Shown piece by piece: positions 51,699 to 59,919 of a DNA stretch of 64,000 nt. Origin of the DNA: DASYKT01 sp035995185 (GTDB taxonomy: Bacteria; Acidobacteriota; Blastocatellia; Pyrinomonadales; Pyrinomonadaceae). Position 1 is the first letter of the stretch. Every line of letters starts with the position of its first letter. The position numbers were made by a program, and so were the translations under genes. Location of the stretch: NCBI GenBank assembly GCA_035995185.1, contig DASYKT010000035.1:50112-114111 (forward strand), written 5' to 3'. The notes under the pieces are model-generated. The model searched no databases. It saw only the letters and a program-made list of their open reading frames with translations, and was not told the origin of the DNA.

Positions 51699-52757
51699 GT
51701 GTTAAAAAACAAACTGTTAGTGTTTATCGTGCTGGCTTTGGCATTGAATCTTTTCACTGTCAGCGTATTTGCGGCGCGCGGCTCCCAGGCACAGGTCAGT
51801 ATCAGCTTTGAAAAAGATGTATTTCTCTATCAGGATAGCATCCTGATAAAAGTTTCGATCACAAATACCGGCAAGCAGCCCATTACGATCCTTAGATGGT
51901 ATACGCCTCTGGATGGTGTTAAAGACGATCTTTTTTCGGTAAGTATTGACGGCAAGGCTGTCGAATACATCGGTCCCCATTATAAGCGGCCCGCTCCGAC
52001 AGCCGCCGATTATATAACGCTAGGTAGCGGCGAAACGGTCGGAGCTACTATCGACCTGGCCGGATATTACGATCTTTCGGCGACCGGGTATTACCAGGTT
52101 TCATACAACGTCGCGGCTTTCGATATTTTTTCCCGAACGCCGGCCTTTTCTGCCGAGGAAGATAGGTTAAGTTCAAAAGACGTCAGTGCCTGGATCGAAG
52201 GCCGCGAGACTAAAATGCCTGCTCCGGCGATCGTAAACGATGTCGTTGGCTCGACCGGCTTTACCGGCTGTACCAGCATCCGCCAGAGTTCTCTGCTGAC
52301 GGCGCGCAACAATGCCTATACTTACTCGACCAACGCTTATAATTATTTATCGGGAGGGACGGTCGGCCCGCGTTATGCCACGTGGTTCGGCGCGTATACT
52401 TCATCGCGTTACAACACCGTACGGGGCAATTTCAGTTCGATCCAAAACGCGATGAATAACGCCAGTGTGGTTTTTAACTGCACTTGCACCGATAGCGCGT
52501 ATGCCTATGTTTATTCAAACCAGCCCTATACGATCTATCTTTGCAATGCTTTCTGGAATGCGCCATCGACCGGAACGGATTCGAAGGCGGGAACTCTGGT
52601 TCATGAAATGAGCCATTTTAATGTGGTAGCCGGAACCAACGATTATGCCTATGGACAAACGGCTGCGAAAAAGTTGGCGAACAAGACCCCGAATAAGGCC
52701 ATCGACAACGCCGACAGTCACGAATACTTTGCGGAAAACACACCGGCCCAAAACTGA
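51699..52757 (+). CDS. Secreted M35-family (aspzincin) metalloendopeptidase
   Basis: A 352-aa exported zinc protease. Signal peptide (LLVFIVLALALNLFTVSVFA), an N-terminal beta-sandwich of about 120 residues (VSISFEKDVFLYQDSILIKV...), then the catalytic domain. Zinc ligands are HEMSH at 302-306 and the aspzincin Asp in GTNDYAYG (312-319), the exact motif of peptidyl-Lys metalloendopeptidases and deuterolysins. Cysteines at 191, 261, 263 and 282 could form disulfides. The start is GTG at 51699, fixed by AGGAGGAAAG 8 bases before it. It has its own promoter and terminator. M35 is best known from fungi and is less common in bacteria. Confidence 0.9.
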   Translation: MLKNKLLVFIVLALALNLFTVSVFAARGSQAQVSISFEKDVFLYQDSILIKVSITNTGKQPITILRWYTPLDGVKDDLFSVSIDGKAVEYIGPHYKRPAPTAADYITLGSGETVGATIDLAGYYDLSATGYYQVSYNVAAFDIFSRTPAFSAEEDRLSSKDVSAWIEGRETKMPAPAIVNDVVGSTGFTGCTSIRQSSLLTARNNAYTYSTNAYNYLSGGTVGPRYATWFGAYTSSRYNTVRGNFSSIQNAMNNASVVFNCTCTDSAYAYVYSNQPYTIYLCNAFWNAPSTGTDSKAGTLVHEMSHFNVVAGTNDYAYGQTAAKKLANKTPNKAIDNADSHEYFAENTPAQN

Positions 52758-52787
52758 GCCACAAACCAGGTGCGAAGCAATAAAAAT

Positions 52788-52826
52788 AAAAGGTCTTCCT
52801 GTCATAGGGAAGGCCTTTTGATTTTG
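52788..52826 (+). terminator. Rho-independent terminator of the M35 gene
   Basis: AAAGGTCTTCC pairs with GGAAGGCCTTT around a short loop, followed by TGATTTT. It starts 31 bases after the stop. Confidence 0.8.
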
Positions 52827-52893
52827 CGGCAAAAGTATCATAAGGTACGAAAGCAAATTTAATAAAGATCTGTCCAGGAGTATTCATATAAAT

Positions 52894-53910
52894 ATGACAC
52901 CAGACAAAGCACCCCCCAACCCGCAACTTTTTTGGCAGGTAATGACCGGATTTCAAATGTCGGCGGCAATGAAAACCGCTGTTGAATTAGCACTTTTTAC
53001 AAAGATAGCCGAAGGTAATAAAACCGCTACTGCGATCGCGCAGGCCTGTGACGCATCGAAACGAGGTATCCGCATTTTGTGCGACACGATGGCGGTGCTC
53101 GGATTTTTATCTAAAGAAGGAAATGAATACGGGTTGACAGAAGTCTCCGGAGCTTTTCTTGACAAAAATTCGCCGATGTATATAGGTTCGACCATTGAGT
53201 TTCTTATGTCGCCAATGCAGATGCGCGGTTATGAAGACCTGACCACTGCCGTAAAACAAGGCGGCTCGAGCCGTAGAGAAGACGACTCCATCGCGGAAGA
53301 TAGCGAGATGTGGGTTAAATTTGCGCAAGCGATGGCCCCGATGATGTTTCCTTCCGCGCAATTCATGGCGGAAACTTTGGTGGCCGCCCCGGAGCGTAAA
53401 TTCAAAGTACTGGATGTTGCCGCAGGGCACGGAATTTTTGGGGTTTTGCTGGCGCAAAAATATACTAACGCTGAAATTTACGCACTCGACTGGGCGAATG
53501 TATTAACAGTTGCTCAAGCAAACGCTAAGCGATACGAAGTAGGAGACAGGTATCATACGATCCCGGGCAGCGCTTTCGACGTCGATATGGGAGAAGGCTA
53601 CGACATCGTTTTGCTGACCAATTTTCTGCATCATTTTGATAAACCGACCTGCATCGAATTTCTCAAAAAGATCCGCGCGGCACTGGCCGATGACGGCCAG
53701 GTGCTGACGCTTGAATTTATCCCCAATGACGACCGCATTTCACCACCGGCCGAGGCATTATTTAGTTTGGTGATGCTCGCCGCGACGCCGGGTGGGGACG
53801 CCTATACTTTTGCGGAATTAAAGGAAATGTTTGAAGCGGCAGGTTTTTCGCAGAACGAACACCGCCCGATACCGCAGATGCCGCAGCACTGGATCGTGTC
53901 GAAGAAATAG
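52894..53910 (+). CDS. O-methyltransferase family 2 (acetylserotonin O-methyltransferase-like)
   Basis: A 338-aa SAM enzyme. The N-terminal winged-helix dimerisation domain (MKTAVELALFTKIAEGNKTA to YGLTEVSGAFLD) is followed by the catalytic domain with VLDVAAGHGIFGVLLAQKY, YALDWANVL, VLLTNFLHHFDKPTC (catalytic-type His) and FEAAGFSQNEHRPIPQM. Such enzymes methylate hydroxyl groups on small aromatic or polyketide molecules, so it may act in secondary metabolism. No biosynthetic partner genes are adjacent. Confidence 0.88.
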   Translation: MTPDKAPPNPQLFWQVMTGFQMSAAMKTAVELALFTKIAEGNKTATAIAQACDASKRGIRILCDTMAVLGFLSKEGNEYGLTEVSGAFLDKNSPMYIGSTIEFLMSPMQMRGYEDLTTAVKQGGSSRREDDSIAEDSEMWVKFAQAMAPMMFPSAQFMAETLVAAPERKFKVLDVAAGHGIFGVLLAQKYTNAEIYALDWANVLTVAQANAKRYEVGDRYHTIPGSAFDVDMGEGYDIVLLTNFLHHFDKPTCIEFLKKIRAALADDGQVLTLEFIPNDDRISPPAEALFSLVMLAATPGGDAYTFAELKEMFEAAGFSQNEHRPIPQMPQHWIVSKK

Positions 53911-54093
53911 CTAGGGCGTAATCCTGTATTTGTCGACCTTATCGGGATCGCAGGTTTTCGCCGGGACCCAGACAGACCTTTTGTCCTAAGTTGGAGGCTT
54001 TACGGATAGATATTCAAACTGATCCACTACCGAAAATTCCGATTTGCTGCTTTGCATATTAAGGGCGGCGCAAGTAGACTCCCACCTTGGATC
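53911..54093 (-). pseudogene. Possible coding remnant with an internal amber codon
   Basis: One minus-strand frame stays open for about 60 codons except for a single TAG at 53986-53988. The pieces are DPRWESTCAALNMQSSKSEF continuing to LSVKPPT, and DKRSVWVPAKTCDPDKVDKY ending RITP and a stop. Composition looks protein-like, but I recognise no family and no start or ribosome binding site is evident. It may be the decayed end of a lost gene in this accessory stretch. Confidence 0.2.
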
Positions 54094-54155
54094 CTATCCA
54101 AAGTGCCGTCCTTATTAGGCACTAACCAATCGAAAATTGAGGAAAAATAATATAA

Positions 54156-54653
54156 ATGAAAATTAGTAATAAGTTTATTGCTATCTGCGGGCTCGCGTTA
54201 GCATTTATCGTAATGCAGGCGTGCAGCCTTAGCACGGCCAATATGAGCAGCTTTAAGACATCGTCCGATAAAGACGGAAAAACGGAAACCACCAGCTTTA
54301 AAGGCGGCGACACCTTGAATGCGAGAGCTGAGATCGCTAACAGCATCAGCAAAGTTACCGTAAAGTTTGCGCTCGTGGCGGAAGACGTTAAGGGAATGAC
54401 CAAGGGCGAAACGGTCAAGGGTTCTGAGGTCAAAGTTGACCTGCCCAGCAGCGGTACCGCAACCTATTCGCTGCCGATACCGATGGGCGCTCCGGGCGGC
54501 ACTTACAAACTTAACGCCGACATGATCAACGAAGCCGGCGAAAAGAAAGACGGTAAAACAGTCAGTCTCACGCTCGCTCAATCCGCGCCTCCTGCGGCCC
54601 CGGCGGAAAAGAAAGCCGATGACGACGATGCGGAAGATAAGGACGACAAGTAG
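54156..54653 (+). CDS. Small lipoprotein, paralogue 1
   Basis: A 165-aa predicted lipoprotein: signal peptide ending in the lipobox IVMQAC with Cys23 as the lipidation site. The mature domain (SSFKTSSDKDGKTETTSFKG, then VTVKFALVAEDVKGMTKGET, GGTYKLNADMINEAGEKKDG) looks like a small beta-sandwich. The tail is Ala/Pro/Asp-rich (EKKADDDDAEDKDDK). Function unknown. The gene at 60767 encodes a paralogue that shares the lipobox region and the TETTSFK and AEDVxGMxKG motifs but lacks the C-terminal part. A terminator follows. Confidence 0.78.
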   Translation: MKISNKFIAICGLALAFIVMQACSLSTANMSSFKTSSDKDGKTETTSFKGGDTLNARAEIANSISKVTVKFALVAEDVKGMTKGETVKGSEVKVDLPSSGTATYSLPIPMGAPGGTYKLNADMINEAGEKKDGKTVSLTLAQSAPPAAPAEKKADDDDAEDKDDK

Positions 54654-54693
54654 TTTATAAGACCGCGAATTTTTGATCGCGGAAATTACTGAA

Positions 54694-54734
54694 TAAAAAG
54701 GGTTTTAGCCTGGTTTGGCTGAAACCCTTTTTTC
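54694..54734 (+). terminator. Rho-independent terminator of lipoprotein 1
   Basis: AAAGGGTTTTAGCC pairs with GGCTGAAACCCTTT around TGGTTT and is followed by TTTCG. It begins about 45 bases after the stop. Confidence 0.88.
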
Positions 54735-54775
54735 GTTTAGTGGTTTATGCTAATGGGCTGAAGCCGGGCGGCGAC

Positions 54776-55864
54776 TCACTTCTTTTCCGACACCGCCAGC
54801 AACTCCGCCAAATATTTTTGCCAGATAGCGGCGATAGTATGCGTGCCGTGGCCGCGGGTTTCATCGGTGATCGGGAGCAATATAAAGCGGCCGTTTTTAA
54901 CACGCTTAATTTCTTTTTCCACTATTTCGAGCTCCGGCGGGTTGACCGCATCGTCGGCGGAATTAATGGCGAGCAGGTGTGTTTTGATCGTCTCTAATTT
55001 CGGCTGCGGGTTGTAATCACGCGAAGCATCTACCTGGTAAAGCAGGTCGTTCGCGTCGGTAGCAGCCAGCCGTTGTTTCATCGTGTCGTCAAACATTTTA
55101 TCCGCGGCGTCTTTTGAGGGCCCAAGTTTTTGCATTTGCAGCGGAGCGCTGCCCATCATTATCAGCGTGTAGATCGCAGCGGTAAGGCCGCGCACCGGCT
55201 GAGTTTTATATTCGCCGCCCAAGAAGTCTGGATCGTTTTTGATCGGGTCCATTATCATCCGGCGGAAATAACGGTTGCGGCCTGAGATCTCGACGGGAAG
55301 GCTGGCCAGCGGCATCGCCGCGTCCATAAAGTCGGGATACATCTCGGCCCACACCCACGAATGCATTCCGCCCATCGAAGTGCCCATCACCAGCCGCAAA
55401 TGATCGACGCCCAACTTTTCGGTCAGCAAACGGTATTGCAGCGTGACCATGTCGTGATAGTTGTAATGAGGAAATTTGGCGTGCAGGCCGTTGCTTGGCT
55501 TACTGGAATCTCCGTGGCCGATATTATCGGGAATAATGATGAAATACTTTTCGGCGTCGAGCAGCTGCCCTTTGCCAAAAAGCGCCCCGGCAAATGACGC
55601 ACGCAAAAACTGGGTGTGGCTACCGCCCGTCCCATGCAGCACCAGCATCGCATTCGTCGTTCTGCCATCTTTGTCCTTTACCGGCTTCCCAAACGTCACG
55701 TAATGCAGCTTTAGGTTTGGTAGTGTCTCACCGCTCTGGAATTTGAAATCTTTGATGACGAAATCGCCGGGTATCGGCGGCGGATAGGTCTGGGCGAAGC
55801 AAATATTTGCAAGGGGTAGAGAAAGAACTAAATAAAGTAACAACTTGGAAAGTAAGTTTTTCAT
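54776..55864 (-). CDS. Exported alpha/beta hydrolase, homoserine acetyltransferase-like
   Basis: A 362-aa alpha/beta hydrolase. Signal peptide (MKNLLSKLLLYLVLSLPLAN, then ICFAQ). The oxyanion region is LVLHGTGGSHTQF, the nucleophile elbow VMGTSMGGMHSW with Ser163, the acid INSADDAVNPPE and the base TRGHGTHT. The overall pattern (HYVTFGKP at the start, MGTSMGGMHSW) is that of MetX-type homoserine O-acetyltransferases, but MetX is cytoplasmic and the signal peptide argues for a different esterase or hydrolase role. Substrate unknown. Confidence 0.82.
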   Translation of the reverse strand: MKNLLSKLLLYLVLSLPLANICFAQTYPPPIPGDFVIKDFKFQSGETLPNLKLHYVTFGKPVKDKDGRTTNAMLVLHGTGGSHTQFLRASFAGALFGKGQLLDAEKYFIIIPDNIGHGDSSKPSNGLHAKFPHYNYHDMVTLQYRLLTEKLGVDHLRLVMGTSMGGMHSWVWAEMYPDFMDAAMPLASLPVEISGRNRYFRRMIMDPIKNDPDFLGGEYKTQPVRGLTAAIYTLIMMGSAPLQMQKLGPSKDAADKMFDDTMKQRLAATDANDLLYQVDASRDYNPQPKLETIKTHLLAINSADDAVNPPELEIVEKEIKRVKNGRFILLPITDETRGHGTHTIAAIWQKYLAELLAVSEKK

Positions 55865-55942
55865 AGCAAATTCCGACTATAGTAAATGGTTTTATCTATG
55901 CAACTGCTTGGTCTATGTTGTAAAATCAGCAAGGAGAATTAT

Positions 55943-57382
55943 ATGTCAGACCATAAATCCGCCCTAGTTCCAGTTGCGACAAGTCAGCATCAGACCCCAG
56001 AGTTGTTTTATAGAGGAATCAAAACAGATACGGGACTTTTTGCAGAGTCGTTGATTTACTATGACAGAGTGTATGTTCAACCCGGGAGCGCTGAACAATT
56101 TGCCAGTTTTGTTAGTACCATTATCCAGCAGGGATTGGCCTATGAACAACTAATTGAACTTATTGAAAGCGGGGCCCTTAAATTTCTTGATACAGTTACC
56201 GTTCACCCTTACGTCTCACGAGACCCGTTTACCGATCTTCCGAATACAAGAGCGATAATGAATTTTATTCCTTTACAGGAAGAAAGTATTCAGAGCCCTA
56301 ATTATTTTGAATCTAAATTTCTCCAGACTGCATTTTTGAGAGAAAGTTTCAATAACTTGTCGTATCTCAACAATGATGCCTTTGATAAATTCTGTAGCAC
56401 CACGAAAGAAAATTCGTTGGTTTTCGACGGAGATGTTGTAGCTTTAGGTCTCGTAGATAATTCTTATGACGATATTTTGAATCCTAGAAGATATAAAGTG
56501 ATCGTTAAAAACATCCTAGAAGAGTTATATAGGGTAAATGGATTAGATGAGGTACCGGATTTCGAAATAAGTATTAACGAGATGGATTTTCGCAATTTGG
56601 CAGGAATCGCTAAAAATCCACCTCAACTCGTAATTGGTAGAGAATTTCAAAACAAAGATTACAAGATTTATGAAATCAACGGCAAAATTCCATTGGCAGG
56701 TCTAAAAGAATCCGCAAACCTTGAAAGAATTTTTAGGACGCTTCCTCTTTCCTGCGCGGGGATTTCTAACCTTTACATACGCTCAGCAGGCAAGTTGAAA
56801 AGTGACTTTTTCCTCCCGAGTCCTATGAGTCAAATAGTAGGTGATAAATTGTATGAAATTTACGCGGCAGAGATTTCTCGGAAAAAAATGAAATCTCAAA
56901 ACTTGATCAGCACTCTGAAGAAAGAAGTTAGATTTCCAGATTTGCGATTGCTAATCAACAACAATCAAATAGATTTCAATAAAATTCTTGAAATAAGGAA
57001 ACAAGGCAAAAAGTTTCGTTCGTGGTTGCAGCAAACAGGCGCTCAGAGTGACCATGAAGTTCTCTGGAATTACCACAATGAGGTGGCAAAAGCTACCGGA
57101 TTTACACGGGGCTTACGTGCTACATTTAAGGTATTTGGTTTTGTTGCTCCGGTAATCACAGGAACTGCAGTGGGGATTGCTACCAAGCACTTAACAGATG
57201 ACACAGTGGCATCGACGGTTGCTGGTCTTTCAACTTTAGCGGGTGTAGAAATGGCAAAAAGCATTGTATCAAAAAGCACCGAGAAGCTCTTTGATTACGG
57301 TGCAAATTTGGGCCAAAATTGGAAACCCGTTTGTTTTGGAGATTGGACAAAAAGTAAAATAGAAAATCTTCTGGAAAAGTAA
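55943..57382 (+). CDS. AT-rich orphan protein with C-terminal membrane segments
   Basis: A 479-aa protein I do not recognise. The first 390 residues look like a soluble mixed alpha/beta domain with no common nucleotide-binding motif (TPELFYRGIKTDTGLFAESL, YYDRVYVQPGSAEQF and later KVIVKNILEELYRVN). Near the C-terminus two hydrophobic, Gly/Ala/Thr-rich segments (VFGFVAPVITGTAVGIATKH and ASTVAGLSTLAGVEMAKSIV) could form a membrane hairpin or pore. ATG at 55943 is fixed by AAGGAG 7 bases upstream; the frame extends to 55886. Base composition and codon use are clearly more AT-rich than the neighbours, which suggests transfer. The architecture would fit a sensor with a membrane effector; that is speculation. 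Confidence 0.7.
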   Translation: MSDHKSALVPVATSQHQTPELFYRGIKTDTGLFAESLIYYDRVYVQPGSAEQFASFVSTIIQQGLAYEQLIELIESGALKFLDTVTVHPYVSRDPFTDLPNTRAIMNFIPLQEESIQSPNYFESKFLQTAFLRESFNNLSYLNNDAFDKFCSTTKENSLVFDGDVVALGLVDNSYDDILNPRRYKVIVKNILEELYRVNGLDEVPDFEISINEMDFRNLAGIAKNPPQLVIGREFQNKDYKIYEINGKIPLAGLKESANLERIFRTLPLSCAGISNLYIRSAGKLKSDFFLPSPMSQIVGDKLYEIYAAEISRKKMKSQNLISTLKKEVRFPDLRLLINNNQIDFNKILEIRKQGKKFRSWLQQTGAQSDHEVLWNYHNEVAKATGFTRGLRATFKVFGFVAPVITGTAVGIATKHLTDDTVASTVAGLSTLAGVEMAKSIVSKSTEKLFDYGANLGQNWKPVCFGDWTKSKIENLLEK

Positions 57383-57402
57383 TTTAGCCAAAAGTATTTT
57401 TA

Positions 57403-57751
57403 TCATTCTGCTGTCTTTTTCAACGATGATATCAGCATTTTTTGAAGTGCCTCGCAATCTTCAAGCATAGACTCGGCTTGTTTGTTGCTGATAAGTCGGC
57501 TGTCGCGTAAGAGGCGCAGCCAGAAATTTGTTTTGAAAGCTTCCTTATTGGCAATGGAAAGTTTTTGACGAAAGTCGGCGCGGTCTTCACCCTGGCCGGG
57601 CTTCTTCAATCAAAACGCCGATGGATGAGCCGGATTCCAGAATTTTCCGCGACAAAACGTATTCGTGTTTTTCATCAGTGAGAAACTGGCAGAGTTTTAC
57701 GATCCGCAGCGCAAACGCGTACGATTTATCCTGAAGGATACTTTTGCTCAT
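57403..57751 (-). pseudogene. Four-helix bundle protein (23S rRNA intervening-sequence family), frameshifted
   Basis: The first part (MSKSILQDKSYAFALRIVKL to SGSSIGVLIEEARPG) ends at a TGA at 57585-57587, while the next frame continues GEDRADFRQKLSIANKEAFK to the natural end. Removing one C from CGGCCAGG would give EEARQGEDRADF, which aligns with the family's usual EAxGxxSRADF without a gap. The family is the S23/IVP four-helix bundle, about 117 aa; it occurs inside rRNA insertions and also as free genes. This copy is either a fresh pseudogene or carries a sequencing error. ATG at 57751 fits the family start. Confidence 0.8.
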
Positions 57752-57789
57752 AAAATTTTCCCCAAATTTGTGGAAGTCAAAGAAAATTC

Positions 57790-57870
57790 TCGGAATAGAT
57801 GATAGAGCATAGATGATAACTGAGAGATCGAGTCTATACTCTATCATCTATCAGTTATCATCTATTCCGA
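57790..57870. repeat. Imperfect inverted repeat, family H
   Basis: CGGAATAGATGATAGAGCAT at the left and ATCAGTTATCATCTATTCCG at the right, with internal GATGATAACTGA. The outer CGGAATAGATGATA and TATCATCTATTCCG are exact complements. A related copy is at 12421. The remaining gap to the lipoxygenase end holds nothing recognisable. Confidence 0.75.
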
Positions 57871-57999
57871 ATGGGTAACTACTAAAGTTTTTTCAGCAAA
57901 ATCCATTGCTGGATATAGCGGGCGTTATCCGGACCTAAAGCTTCGGGCCCATAAAAACAAATCTTACGGACCCGAAGCTCTACATTTTGAATTAAATAT

Positions 58000-59919
58000 C
58001 TAAACACTGGTGCTGTTGGGAATATTCTCGGGCAAAAAGTAGCTGTACGGTAATAATCCCTGCTGGGCTTCTCGTTCTTTATTGCGCTGTTCGATCTGCG
58101 ACTTTATGTCACCGGTAAGCTTGTCGTAGTATTTCTTGCAAACATTACCCGGCTCACGATCAAGGTCGTTAAAGTAATCGAGCAGCGCATCGTAATGAAA
58201 GCCGGCCAACGAGTAAGTAGTGTTGAACTGCACCCCCGTCTCGTCCGCGGGCGGCAGCAAGTTGAGTATGTCCTCTCTGTCTACAGATGCGGTTTTGAAA
58301 TCAGCGGGCGGCGGCGTGTAAGTCGCGGCCGGCAGGTTGGGGATAAACGCAAAGTAATCGATCTGCGGGAAATTGACGGCCGCGTGCTGCGGGCCGGCGG
58401 TCCAGATCAGACACTGCGTGATGAGGCACAGCTCTTCGATGGTGTCGATCTTACTGCTAAATCCGCTGATGTGAGCATCCGGGCCCGCCAACTCCGCCGC
58501 CCAGGCTTGCAATTCGTAATCTTCTGTCACATCCGCGTCAGTCTTATAGTAAAGGCCAAGGTATTCCGCCACGTAATCTCCCAGCGTATCCCAGATCAGC
58601 TGGCCGTCGTCACGATACGGGAAATAAGGCAGCGAAGCGGTATCGAGGCCGCGCGATTCGATGCGGGCCGCAAAATCATAATCGCCGAAGTTCCATTTAG
58701 CGTAGGCCTGCCGGATCAGATCCAGCGAACCGGCCAGTCCGCCTTCGAGTATCTTTTGTATCAATCCGGACGAATTTATCAGCGTTAGCTGACCCAATTT
58801 GTTGATCACCATCAGGGCTTTGTAGTGGTGCTTGAGCAAAATATTTAACGGGTGCTGCAGCGCCAAATGCCGGTGCGTGGCGATCGCAAAAGCTTCTTCG
58901 GTCAGGTGTGTTTCACCCAGATGATTGACCGCCTGATTAAAGTTAAGGTCCGCTGCCTGGACGAACATCTTAACCATTATCCATTTATAGGCATTGCCGG
59001 GCTTGGCCGCATCTACCGCCATCATCGAAGGGAAATCGACACTCGTCGGAGATTGGTTGAGCTGCGCGGCGGCAAGCTGGAGTCCGGGGAAATCATCGGT
59101 GCGAATAAATAAAGCGATCGGGCCCATCAGGGGTTTCCCTCTTTGCGCACCGGGCGCACCCGGGTCGGCTGTGGCCAGAGTCAGCGCTTCGTAGTCGCAG
59201 ACGAACAAGCGGTTCTCCTTGATCGCGGATTCAAAGCTGGAATCGGCCCCAAGAAAAAATTGAACGGCCTCGTCAGTAATGTCGGGAGAAAGTTTTCCCT
59301 TGAGCGTAGCCCAATTCGCTCCCGGATCGCCGCTAAGCGTAACGCGTTTAAGCGCCATCGGATTTAAACCCGCCAGCCGCTGCGAGGCAAAGGTTTTGTC
59401 GTCTTGCCAGAGCCCGGTAATATCCGGGACCGGGTAGATCTCAAATAATTGGGAATAAGATGCGACATCGGTAAAGTCCGGCACTCCGGTCGGGCTGGTA
59501 TTGATTATGCGGTCGGCCAATTCTCTTAGCGGCGACAGCGATTGCACACCGGTTTCAATTTCGCTGGCCAGCTGCTGATAGCGCGGGGAATCGAAGATCG
59601 CGGCGATCCTGGCCGCGTGATCGGTAAAGGCGGTGCCTGCTGCCTGATGCTCGCTCAGGATCTTCCATATCTCAAGATTTACGAAAATACGGAGCTGGTT
59701 TTGAGCCTGACCTTTCACCCAATCTTCCAGGCCGAGCACTTGAAGAGCAACCGCGGCATCATTAGCCAACGGCATCGGAAGTTCCGGAATATTCACATAC
59801 TGGTAAATTTCCCGGTCCGCGAATAACTGTGCGGCTCGTAAACCTTGTTCAATTCCGTCATCCTTTTGCGGTAATGAGGGGGAAAAGAGACTACTTTCTG
59901 CTTGTGCTGGCGTGGTCAT
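58000..59919 (-). CDS. Lipoxygenase family protein
   Basis: A 639-aa iron dioxygenase of polyunsaturated fatty acids. The catalytic domain keeps all five iron ligands in order. His333 and His338 are in NHLGETHLTEEAFAIATHRH, His512 and Asn516 in TAGPQHAAVNFPQID, and the carboxylate of the C-terminal residue is Val639 in the ending IPNSTSV, where most family members have Ile. HPLNILLKHHYKALMVINKL follows the first pair as in plant and animal enzymes. There is no N-terminal PLAT domain and no signal peptide, and a helical N-terminal region replaces it, as in other bacterial lipoxygenases. No partner gene is adjacent; an exported peroxidase at 35839 could handle lipid peroxides, but that is a guess. 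Confidence 0.92.
   Translation of the reverse strand: MTTPAQAESSLFSPSLPQKDDGIEQGLRAAQLFADREIYQYVNIPELPMPLANDAAVALQVLGLEDWVKGQAQNQLRIFVNLEIWKILSEHQAAGTAFTDHAARIAAIFDSPRYQQLASEIETGVQSLSPLRELADRIINTSPTGVPDFTDVASYSQLFEIYPVPDITGLWQDDKTFASQRLAGLNPMALKRVTLSGDPGANWATLKGKLSPDITDEAVQFFLGADSSFESAIKENRLFVCDYEALTLATADPGAPGAQRGKPLMGPIALFIRTDDFPGLQLAAAQLNQSPTSVDFPSMMAVDAAKPGNAYKWIMVKMFVQAADLNFNQAVNHLGETHLTEEAFAIATHRHLALQHPLNILLKHHYKALMVINKLGQLTLINSSGLIQKILEGGLAGSLDLIRQAYAKWNFGDYDFAARIESRGLDTASLPYFPYRDDGQLIWDTLGDYVAEYLGLYYKTDADVTEDYELQAWAAELAGPDAHISGFSSKIDTIEELCLITQCLIWTAGPQHAAVNFPQIDYFAFIPNLPAATYTPPPADFKTASVDREDILNLLPPADETGVQFNTTYSLAGFHYDALLDYFNDLDREPGNVCKKYYDKLTGDIKSQIEQRNKEREAQQGLLPYSYFLPENIPNSTSV

Noticed and set aside
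54776..55864. Calling the alpha/beta hydrolase MetX
   Set aside because: Motifs resemble homoserine acetyltransferase, but the protein has a signal peptide and no methionine genes nearby, so a specific name is not justified.
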